DNA of 13,173 nt from Glaciecola sp964643575 (lineage in GTDB: Bacteria > Pseudomonadota > Gammaproteobacteria > Enterobacterales > Alteromonadaceae), in NCBI GenBank assembly GCA_964643575.1, contig CAZXTD010000121.1, positions 1-13,173 on the forward strand. Direction: 5' to 3'. Both the position numbers and the translations under genes were made by a program. The notes beneath the pieces were generated by a model. That model saw only the letters and a list, made by a program, of their open reading frames with translations. It was not told the DNA's origin and did not search any database. Positions within the stretch are counted from its first letter, which is position 1, and each line of letters begins with the position of its first letter. Shown piece by piece: positions 1 to 6,066 of the stretch.

Positions 1-1
1 G

Positions 2-109
2 TATCTGCTGAGCATGAGGGGCACCATTGGCTTTCCTCGTTATCAAAAAACTGAGGTTTATCCACTTATTTATCCCAATAAAAAAGGCTTTGTTCAAAAA
101 GTCGTTTGA
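2..109 (+). CDS. 3' end of an unidentified gene (partial, cut by window start)
   Basis: An open frame enters from the left edge and ends at TGA 107-109 after 35 codons. The visible tail contains the stretches MRGTIGFPRYQKTE and NKKGFVQKVV, which I do not recognise. Of the three plus frames it is the one that stays open longest from the edge; the others stop earlier. It converges on efp and its stop lies inside a hairpin that could end both transcripts, which is what a real gene end would look like. The fragment is too short to identify a family or to exclude a chance open frame. Confidence 0.35.
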   Translation, partial: YLLSMRGTIGFPRYQKTEVYPLIYPNKKGFVQKVV

Positions 110-139
110 TTTAGACGACGATTGAATTAAAGCCTTTTT
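80..139. terminator. Putative bidirectional intrinsic terminator between converging genes
   Basis: AAAAAGGCTTT (81-91) is the exact reverse complement of AAAGCCTTTTT (129-139). The intervening sequence also folds: TTCAA (93-97) with TTGAA (122-126), and GTCGT (101-105) with ACGAC (115-119), giving one long hairpin with small internal loops. The A-run on one side and T-run on the other give a U-rich tail in either direction, so it could end efp on the minus strand and the unknown plus-strand gene. The stop codon of the latter falls inside the hairpin. Confidence 0.65.
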
Positions 140-170
140 CTTAAATTTACAATATTATTTGTATCTGCAA

Positions 171-747
171 TTACTTTTGCACGCGAGCCGAGTATTCACC
201 AGTGCGAGTATCAACCTTTATCACTTCGCCGNNNNNNNNNNTGCACAAACAGCGGTACTCTCACCACAGCGCCCGTCGATAAAGTTGCTGGCTTGCCACC
301 TGTACCTGCAGTATCACCTTTTAGGCCAGGGTCGGTCTCGGTAATCTCGAGCTCAACAAAATTAGGCGGGGTCACAACAATAGGGCTACCGTTGTGCAAA
401 GTGATAGTACAGGTGTCGTTTTCAACTAACCATTTTACGTTATCTCCCACTGCTTTTTCGTCAGCGGCGATTTGCTCAAAAGTCTCGTTGTTCATAAAAT
501 GCCAAAACTCGCCGTCGTTATACAAATAGGCTAGTTCGGTATCCATAACGTCGGCACCTTCCACAGACTCCCCTGAACGAAAGGTTTTTTCTAAAGTTTT
601 GCCCGATATTAGCTTACGAATTTTGACTCGGTTAAAGGCTTGGCCTTTTCCTGGTTTGACATATTCGTTTTCTAAAATGTTGCAAGGCTCGCCATCTAAC
701 ATTATCTTAAGGCCAGCTTTAAACTCGTTGGTGCTGAAATTCGCCAT
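171..747 (-). CDS. efp: Elongation factor P
   Basis: EF-P binds the ribosome between P and E sites and relieves stalling at polyproline stretches. The protein follows E. coli EF-P closely from MANFSTNEFKAGLKIMLDGE to GEVIKVDTRTGEYSARVQK. Lys34, the residue beta-lysylated by EpmA/EpmB, is present in the loop VKPGKGQAF. The ten-N gap at 232-241 shifts the frame, so a naive translation loses the C-terminus. Reading back from the stop complement TTA at 171-173 restores the normal end. With three missing bases, as the E. coli motif VPLFVQIGEV predicts, the protein would have 189 residues (E. coli 188). An AGAGGA ribosome binding site (complement of 752-757) precedes the ATG. It is divergent from epmB, whose product acts on it, with 37 bp between the two start codons. 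Confidence 0.97.
232..241. other. Assembly gap of ten N inside efp
   Basis: Ten N interrupt efp between the codons for VPLFV and GEVIKV. The flanks read CA at the 5' side of the gene and C-GGC at the 3' side, which fits Gln-Ile-Gly if only three bases are missing. Ten N is therefore probably a placeholder and not a measured length. Confidence 0.95.
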
Positions 748-784
748 TTAATCCTCTATAAAAGTCATTTAAATACAATAAACC

Positions 785-1702
785 ATGCATAATGTTGAGA
801 TAATACCTAAAAAAACACTTCCTGTAGAGACTCATTGGCAAAAAGAATTGGCGAATTGTTTTACGCGCCTCGATTCATTATTAAACTATTTGCAAATAGA
901 GCACCCGCAAGCCCAAGCGCATAGTAAAGCCCATGCCTTATTTTCGATGCGTGTACCAAGGCCTTTTGCTGATCTTATGCAAAGCGGTAATTGGGACGAC
1001 CCTCTGCTACAGCAGGTCTTACCCAACAAGGCTGAGTTTGTCGATAAACCGGGATTCATTAAAGACCCACTGCAAGAGCAAAACTCATCACAAAGCGGAC
1101 TTATTCATAAGTACCGAAGTCGTGTTCTACTGGTCATACGCGGCGCATGCGCGGTCAATTGTCGTTACTGTTTTAGACGGCATTTTCCTTATCAAGACAA
1201 TCACTTAAATCAGCAAGAAGCGCTCAAAACTATTGAATACATTGCCAGAGACTCCTCTCTCAACGAAGTAATATTCTCAGGCGGTGACCCACTTATGGCA
1301 AAAGACTATCACTTAGCCGAATTAGCCCATCAAATCAGCGAAATAAAACATATCAAGCGGCTGCGCATTCATACGCGGCTACCCGTAGTTATTCCAAACC
1401 GAATTAATCAAGCTTTTTTAGACTGGATTAGTAGCTTGAGCATCAAACCTATTTTGGTATTGCATATCAATCATGCAAATGAGGTGAGTGAGGCGCTAAA
1501 AGAAAAGTGCGACTTGCTCAATAGAGCGGGTGTGTTGTTGCTTAACCAATCGGTATTATTAAAGGGAATTAACGACACAATTGATGCGCTAGAAGCGCTG
1601 AGCGAGGCACTGTTTGATGCGGGCGTTCAGCCCTATTATATGCACATGCTCGACCCGGTAAAAGGCGCAAGTCACTTTGATGTAGATAAAGAGAGTGCCT
1701 AA
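785..1702 (+). CDS. epmB: EF-P beta-lysylation protein EpmB, interrupted by an in-frame stop
   Basis: EpmB is a radical-SAM, PLP-dependent lysine 2,3-aminomutase that converts (S)-alpha-lysine to (R)-beta-lysine, which EpmA attaches to EF-P Lys34. The [4Fe-4S]-binding CxxxCxxC is Cys122, Cys126 and Cys129 in GACAVNCRYCFRRHFPY. SGGDPLMAKD and RLRIHTRLPVVIP are other family blocks. The frame stops at TAA 1700-1702 after 305 residues, while the E. coli protein has about 342. The same frame continues after the stop with the missing family C-terminus, so this is a nonsense change or a base-call error and not a frameshift. The lost part includes the GKTP lysine expected to bind PLP by analogy with clostridial lysine 2,3-aminomutase, so the 305-residue product should be inactive. 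The ATG at 785 has only a weak ribosome binding site. The partner EpmA is not in this window. Confidence 0.92.
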   Translation: MHNVEIIPKKTLPVETHWQKELANCFTRLDSLLNYLQIEHPQAQAHSKAHALFSMRVPRPFADLMQSGNWDDPLLQQVLPNKAEFVDKPGFIKDPLQEQNSSQSGLIHKYRSRVLLVIRGACAVNCRYCFRRHFPYQDNHLNQQEALKTIEYIARDSSLNEVIFSGGDPLMAKDYHLAELAHQISEIKHIKRLRIHTRLPVVIPNRINQAFLDWISSLSIKPILVLHINHANEVSEALKEKCDLLNRAGVLLLNQSVLLKGINDTIDALEALSEALFDAGVQPYYMHMLDPVKGASHFDVDKESA

Positions 1703-1816
1703 ATGCTCATGGCAGCGATGATAGAGCGCTTACCAGGATTTCTTGTGCCGAAACTCGTTCAAGAGATTGCGGGACAACCCGGTAAGACGCCAATCGATCT
1801 AGGACTTGAACCCTAA
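1703..1816 (+). pseudogene. epmB: Detached C-terminal part of epmB
   Basis: Directly after the TAA, in the same frame, 38 codons (37 residues and stop TAA 1814-1816) encode the C-terminus expected of EpmB, including RLPGFLVPKLVQEIAGQ and GKTPIDLGLEP. E. coli EpmB has a similar GYLVPRLAREIGGEPSKTP region. Reading through the stop gives about 343 residues, the family's normal length. The fragment starts with ATG immediately after the stop (TAAATG), so termination-reinitiation could in principle make a separate peptide, but no extra ribosome binding site is evident. Confidence 0.85.
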
Positions 1817-1863
1817 CGACTTAAACAATGATTGCTCTTAAAGTGCTATGCGTTGTTTTTAGC

Positions 1864-1897
1864 TAATATGAATACTTAAGCGTAAGTATTAATATTA
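1864..1897. repeat. Near-perfect 15-bp inverted repeat over the yjfB-like stop codon
   Basis: TAATATGAATACTTA (1864-1878) pairs with TAAGTATTAATATTA (1883-1897) with one mismatch across an AGCG loop. It covers the last codons of the small minus-strand gene. It is very AT-rich and has no U-run next to it, so it is not a classical intrinsic terminator. It may still act as a 3' processing or stability hairpin between the converging epmB and yjfB-like genes. Confidence 0.45.
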
Positions 1898-2052
1898 CCC
1901 CCAACACTGCTAGTACTTGGAGCAGGCGCTGCTTGAGCCGATTCAAGCAGTTGCAAAACCGCTTGCCCTTCTTGTTTCTGCTGGCTATTCGCCATTTGCG
2001 CAGATTTAACCATCAGGGTATGGGCAACGCCAGATGAACCTGAAATATCCAT
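1876..2052 (-). CDS. Small YjfB-like putative motility protein (58 aa)
   Basis: The protein begins MDISGSSGVAHTLMVKSAQ, has a Gln/Ala-rich middle (GQAVLQLLESAQ), a proline/serine hinge, and ends SVGGNINTYA. This layout (MDI start, short amphipathic helix, Gly-x-x-Ile-Asn-like tail) resembles the YjfB putative motility family, whose biochemical role is not established. No signal peptide or membrane segment is visible. The frame is open further upstream to an ATG at 2130, but I choose 2052. AAGGAAA lies about five bases before it, homology-like sequence begins there, and a sigma-28 promoter overlaps the longer start. That promoter independently supports a flagellar link. The family assignment is from memory of short proteins and is moderate only. 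Confidence 0.6.
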   Translation of the reverse strand: MDISGSSGVAHTLMVKSAQMANSQQKQEGQAVLQLLESAQAAPAPSTSSVGGNINTYA

Positions 2053-2116
2053 TGCGTTTCCTTTTTTATTTGCTTGTAGCAAAAAGTAAATGCAGGCACA
2101 ATTGCCCACCTCGGTT

Positions 2117-2143
2117 ATATCGGCCAACATGGCATATTTTTTA
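2117..2143 (-). promoter_or_regulatory. Sigma-28 (FliA) type promoter upstream of the yjfB-like gene
   Basis: On the minus strand the sequence reads TAAAAAAT (complement of 2136-2143), an 11-base spacer, then GCCGATAT (complement of 2117-2124). The enteric FliA consensus is TAAAGTTT-N11-GCCGATAA, so the -35 core TAAA, the spacing and seven of eight -10 bases match. Transcription would begin near 2109, about 57 bases before the ATG at 2052 and downstream of the alternative ATG at 2130. This favours the 58-residue gene model and flagellar-class control. Confidence 0.6.
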
Positions 2144-2246
2144 ATGCTAACACTGATAAAAATATGACAATACGCTGCGTGCAGTTTACAAGGCGAATTG
2201 GCACGATTAACCCGAACTAATTAATCAATAAGCACACAGAAAATCA

Positions 2247-2564
2247 ATGAGTCAAAAAGAAAGCATAATTTCAGCATTAAACGACAACTTACGCCTAGTT
2301 TACCGAAAAGCAGTAGACGCCGATGCGGCGCTAAACAAACTACAAAGCGCGGGTAAAGGAAAGTTTGAAACCATTTTTAGCGATGAGGTGGGTTTTACAA
2401 CCTCAAGTAAGCGCTTTGGCCCCTACGTGGAAGAATTAGCCGGTGAAGTCGCAGGTTTGCTTGAAGCCGACCAAGAAGCACTAGCGCAAGCTTTGCCTGC
2501 AATTGTCAAAAAGCTTGAAATCATGCTGACGACGCTTGAAAAATTTAAACATTCAGTAAAATAG
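2247..2564 (+). CDS. Conserved-looking protein of unknown function (105 aa)
   Basis: This is a soluble, mostly helical protein of 105 residues with no signal peptide, membrane segment or cysteine. It starts MSQKESIISALNDNLRLVY, has a glycine/lysine stretch SAGKGKFETIF followed by GFTTSSKRFGPYVEELAGEV, and ends in a long helix with LPAIVKKLEIMLTTLEKF. I believe similar short proteins occur in other Alteromonadales but can name no function. The ATG has no strong ribosome binding site (CAGAAAATCA precedes it). It runs divergently from the yjfB-like gene across 194 bp and converges on the 432-residue gene with 23 bp between stops. Coding character is good: even codon use and no rare-codon run. 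Confidence 0.8.
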   Translation: MSQKESIISALNDNLRLVYRKAVDADAALNKLQSAGKGKFETIFSDEVGFTTSSKRFGPYVEELAGEVAGLLEADQEALAQALPAIVKKLEIMLTTLEKFKHSVK

Positions 2565-2587
2565 TGAGTTGAACTGCCACTTAGTCT

Positions 2588-3886
2588 TCAATTTATTGAA
2601 GGGTTGATTGGTAAATTAGCAATGCGTTGCTCAATCAGCGCAACAACTTGCTTGTAGCGTTCACTGTCCACTCCGGTATATTTACGAGTAAACTCTGCTT
2701 TGCTCATGCCTTCTTCTAAGCCTTCTATACTGACCATAAAGAAGCGTTCATTAACCTCGCCAGCCAACGCATTTTGCAAGTGCTGTGCAGACTCAGGGCT
2801 TACCGCTAACGCAGCAAAATGAGCACCCGACATATCGGCTGCTAAATCAATAAAACTATATCCCGACCCTCCGGTGCCCCGGTCCATGAGTTCTTTAAAC
2901 TCACCTACAGCGATACTCACGCCTTTTTCAGACATTAGTTTAATCGCCGCTGAAAAAAGAAAATGTAAACTCAGGTCGCCTCGGTTGGCCAATACTGGTC
3001 GAGGCCGGGCACTTGGAATTCGGTCGATAGCAAAACTTAAATCCCCTAATAGTGTTGCAAAACGTGGGCTTCCTGCATAAATAGTGAGGGCAATAATGGC
3101 GGCTTCGTTTTCTAGAGTAGCTGAGCTTTGCTCGTGTTGAGTACTGAGGACTTTTGCTTCTTTCATCACACCTTGCAGATAATAAGCGAGGCTAGGCCCA
3201 GCCGCACCTGCGTGTTTAGGTGGTACGTACATACCATCTAGCAAACGTAAGTAATGAGCTACTTTAATTTTGAGCAAACGAGTATCTTGGCTACTTCCGC
3301 CAGTTTCAATATTTTTAAACTCGCGCAATAAAGCGTCTAGTGGAATGAGGCTTATGTCGATGCCGCTTGGCTTAATAGCAGTTTTTTGAACTGAGGCAAT
3401 AGCTTTTGTCGCAACATCACTAGAGGTATAAGTATTCGCTAAATACTCCGCTGTCGATAACACAAAATTGCCGGGCAAGGCCAAATCACCAATACGCACT
3501 GTATCAATATCAAGGCCTTCGCCTTCTAAGACAAGTGCAGACACATTTAAAAAGGTATCACCCATAAACGTGTTCACCTTGTAGCTTATTTGTATTTCCA
3601 GCTGTCCTCGCTGAAATATAAAGTCTGCATTGGCTTGGTTCATTGCTCTATTAACAAAGCCCGCTAGACTCTCGGCTTGCGCCTTACTTACGCTTATTTG
3701 TTGAGAGTTGTAACGCCCGCGCACACTTTTTCGCAACTGATCAATAAGCGGTTGTACTGTCTCTGCTTGATTAACTTGCGCCGTGCTATCCGCTTTTACC
3801 AGAGGTGCAAAGTCGATAAGCAAAAACGTTAGCAATAAAGCGAGCAAAAAAACAATAAGTAAAATCGACTTGAGGGCCGTTCGCAT
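2588..3886 (-). CDS. Membrane-anchored protein of unknown function (432 aa)
   Basis: One hydrophobic segment near residues 7-27 (LLIVFLLALLLTFLLI) with a positive N-terminus predicts a single-pass inner-membrane anchor with the rest in the periplasm. No lipobox or clear signal-peptidase site follows. The body has no motif I can name. A beta-rich section (QLEIQISYKVNTFMGDTFLN) lies around residues 90-115. A glycine-rich stretch, GGSGYSFIDLAADMSGAHFA, at about 339-358 looks like the family signature. The C-terminus is helical. An AGGA sits six bases before the ATG at 3886. The gene is 66 bases downstream of the hybrid kinase on the same strand and may be its operon partner; I see no strong terminator or promoter between them. 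Function unknown. Confidence 0.85.
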   Translation of the reverse strand: MRTALKSILLIVFLLALLLTFLLIDFAPLVKADSTAQVNQAETVQPLIDQLRKSVRGRYNSQQISVSKAQAESLAGFVNRAMNQANADFIFQRGQLEIQISYKVNTFMGDTFLNVSALVLEGEGLDIDTVRIGDLALPGNFVLSTAEYLANTYTSSDVATKAIASVQKTAIKPSGIDISLIPLDALLREFKNIETGGSSQDTRLLKIKVAHYLRLLDGMYVPPKHAGAAGPSLAYYLQGVMKEAKVLSTQHEQSSATLENEAAIIALTIYAGSPRFATLLGDLSFAIDRIPSARPRPVLANRGDLSLHFLFSAAIKLMSEKGVSIAVGEFKELMDRGTGGSGYSFIDLAADMSGAHFAALAVSPESAQHLQNALAGEVNERFFMVSIEGLEEGMSKAEFTRKYTGVDSERYKQVVALIEQRIANLPINPSIN

Positions 3887-3910
3887 TCTCGTCCTACGTA
3901 GTGATTAACA

Positions 3911-3949
3911 AAGCACGTGTTGAAAAAGCATGTGCTGAAAAAGCGTGAG
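3911..3949. repeat. Short 15-base imperfect tandem repeat in the kinase/432-aa gene gap
   Basis: AAGCACGTGTTGAAA (3911-3925) is followed at once by AAGCATGTGCTGAAA (3926-3940) and a partial third copy AAGCGTGAG (3941-3949). The first two units differ at two positions. Because AGCACGTG and CATGTGCT are also near-complementary, the region can form a short hairpin. It could be a weak attenuator or simply slippage in a noncoding gap. Confidence 0.4.
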
Positions 3950-3952
3950 TCC

Positions 3953-6061
3953 CTATATTAGCAAACGTGACAAGGCACTGGCTAGCGCCTCTTGTAAAAT
4001 AGGCTTGTGTAAGTAATCATTCATGCCTGCTTGAATAGCCAGCGTTTTATCTTCATCCAGCACATTTGCACTGAGTCCGATAATATAAATTGTGCGATCG
4101 GTTTGCCTAATAAGTCGAGTGGCTTCAATACCATCCATGATCGGCATTTGAATATCCATAATTATAGCATCAAACTCTTCACGCTTATGCATCTCAACGG
4201 CAATGGCTCCGTTTTCAGCAAGGCTTACTTGATAACCCAAGCTACTTAGCATGTTGTCGGCAACTATCGCGTTAATTTCGTTGTCTTCAACCAATAAAAT
4301 ACGATGACTTTTACCCGTCTCTTTCGTTCTTAGAATGCAGGCAAAGTCTGATTGCGTTGTCTCTTTATTCACAAATGTATCAATGTGCTTAAACAGCATG
4401 CCTTCATTGAGTACAAAAGGTTTTTTAGACCAGTCTTCTTCTAAAGTAAGCAGGTCAATATCTATGTTGATATTGGCATATTGATTGATGGTCTCACACA
4501 CAAACCGAGTGCGCGCGCTCACCGGTTCTGGAATAATCAGTCGCGGTATCACTTTAGACTGGCGCTCTTTAATAAAAGCTTCGATACTTTGTGCCTCGCA
4601 TGGCACATTAATCACAAATAAACTGCCTTTATCTGGTTTAGCGCTGACGTTAATGCTGCCTCCCATTAGTGAGACCAGCTGGTCGCAAATACTTAAACCT
4701 AAGCCTGTGCCCCCATAGTGACGAGAAATACTGCTGTCGGCCTGTTCAAATGGTGTAAACAAATTATCAATTTGAGCCTCGGTCATTCCTATACCTGTAT
4801 CTCTTACGCTAAACTTAAGTTGGCCTCTAGACGCATTGAACCACTCATAATCGATATTCAGAACAACTCTCCCGCTGTCAGTAAACTTAATCGCGTTATT
4901 GAGTATGTTGAGCAAAACCTGTTGTAGACGCTGCGGGTCGATGTAAACGCTGTAAGGCACGTGTTTGCTCATCACAACTTTAAAATCGAGTCGTTTGTCG
5001 TCAGCCATCACCTGAATCAAATGAATAATTGGTTCAATGCTTGAGCTTAGTACACTTGTCTCAGGCGCTAAGCTCATCGCATTTTGATTTAGCTTTGAAA
5101 AATCAAGAATGTCATTAACTACAGTTAATAGAAGATTAGACGATTCCATTAAGCGCGTGAGATAACGTTGTTGTTGCTGTTTTGATGGGGTTTGCAAACA
5201 CAATTGCGCAAGACCCATAATACCGTTGATGGGCGTGCGCAGCTCATGGCTCATATTGGCTAAAAATTGCGATTTCTTTTTCGCGAGAGCTTCGGCTGCC
5301 TCTGTGGCTTTTTGGGCAGCTACCAAGCTCGACAATTCAATTGCCTGCATGCGATTAAATTCTTCGGCGATGTCGCCAAACTCATCCCTACTGCCAAGCT
5401 CAATCTTTTTATATTCTTCCAACTTCGCTTGTTTAACAATCGCTTGCTCAAAAATTTCTAATGGCCGCTTAATTAGAAAAACCAACAAAAAGTACGATAC
5501 TACGACCAGCATAACTAAAAATGTCCACGCGATGAGTGTCATTTCATTAGCAAAAGCCTCAGCTTCTTGCTGTATAACAAAGTTATCAAAACTAATTGTT
5601 AACATGTATTCACGAGTGTCGATATTGTTACTCTCAATCGTGACAACCGGATACGCTAAAGCATATTCACCATTGCTTAATTGAGTGAATTCATAGCGAC
5701 CGCTTGCGTTAGATAATTCTATTGCTTCTCGCATTACACTAGGGAGAGTCGAAAGCGTGTTGTTTGCATAGTAATAAAAGCTTGAAGCGAGGATTTTTTC
5801 ACTTCCCCGCTCAGTGATAATGGCACGTGTAACATGTTCGTCGAGCGCAATTAAAGTAACTACTCGTTTTAGGTTGTTAAGGTCACCGGAGGCATCTAGC
5901 ATCATCGCGGCCTGACTTGCATTACCTATTGATTGATTCTGCACAGACACAAATAAGTTTTCCGCCACAAGCTCCTGAATAACCGTTTTAGTCACAAACG
6001 TTAAGCAAGCAAACAGTAGGCTTAAAGGGATTAAAAACTTGGGAATGATACCAAGACGCAT
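3953..6061 (-). CDS. Hybrid sensor histidine kinase with C-terminal receiver domain
   Basis: An inner-membrane sensor that should autophosphorylate on His and pass the phosphate to its own Asp. Transmembrane segments lie near residues 7-28 and 175-197, enclosing a periplasmic sensor of about 145 residues that may be Cache/PAS-like (GEYALAYPVV). A HAMP domain follows (about 197-245, with Pro200 and DEFGDIAEEFNRM). The dimerisation/phosphoacceptor helix has His272 in SQFLANMSHELRTPINGIMG. The ATPase has its N box near 385-389 (NILNN), DTGIGM 421-426, FTPF 435-438 and GGTGLGL 450-456. The receiver has acidic pair Glu592-Asp593, phosphoacceptor Asp636 (IIMDIQMP), Ser664 and Lys686. No HPt domain follows, so a separate HPt and response regulator are needed; none is in this window. 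The stretch 500-580 may be a degenerate receiver. The ATG lies five bases after the upstream binding-protein stop, implying translational coupling and a shared sensory job. Confidence 0.95.
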   Translation of the reverse strand: MRLGIIPKFLIPLSLLFACLTFVTKTVIQELVAENLFVSVQNQSIGNASQAAMMLDASGDLNNLKRVVTLIALDEHVTRAIITERGSEKILASSFYYYANNTLSTLPSVMREAIELSNASGRYEFTQLSNGEYALAYPVVTIESNNIDTREYMLTISFDNFVIQQEAEAFANEMTLIAWTFLVMLVVVSYFLLVFLIKRPLEIFEQAIVKQAKLEEYKKIELGSRDEFGDIAEEFNRMQAIELSSLVAAQKATEAAEALAKKKSQFLANMSHELRTPINGIMGLAQLCLQTPSKQQQQRYLTRLMESSNLLLTVVNDILDFSKLNQNAMSLAPETSVLSSSIEPIIHLIQVMADDKRLDFKVVMSKHVPYSVYIDPQRLQQVLLNILNNAIKFTDSGRVVLNIDYEWFNASRGQLKFSVRDTGIGMTEAQIDNLFTPFEQADSSISRHYGGTGLGLSICDQLVSLMGGSINVSAKPDKGSLFVINVPCEAQSIEAFIKERQSKVIPRLIIPEPVSARTRFVCETINQYANINIDIDLLTLEEDWSKKPFVLNEGMLFKHIDTFVNKETTQSDFACILRTKETGKSHRILLVEDNEINAIVADNMLSSLGYQVSLAENGAIAVEMHKREEFDAIIMDIQMPIMDGIEATRLIRQTDRTIYIIGLSANVLDEDKTLAIQAGMNDYLHKPILQEALASALSRLLI

Positions 6062-6066
6062 GCGGC

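Noticed and set aside
1700..1702. Recoded stop codon (selenocysteine or pyrrolysine) in epmB
   Set aside because: The codon is TAA, which is not used for either residue, and the family has an ordinary residue at this position.
1823..1858. AAACAA/TTGTTT hairpin with T-run after epmB as terminator
   Set aside because: Only six A/T-rich pairs and a loop of 24 bases; too weak to call.
2053..2130. N-terminal extension of the yjfB-like gene to the ATG at 2130
   Set aside because: The extension contains the predicted sigma-28 -10 element, has no ribosome binding site at 2130, and does not resemble the family.
2586..2601. CTTCAATTTATTGAAG palindrome as a terminator
   Set aside because: Seven-base AT-rich arms with a two-base loop and no T-run on either side; likely chance, although it overlaps the stop of the 432-residue gene.
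5226..5684. Open frame of 152 codons on the plus strand
   Set aside because: It lies wholly antisense to conserved kinase domains and has no ribosome binding site or family resemblance; it mirrors the codon use of the real gene.
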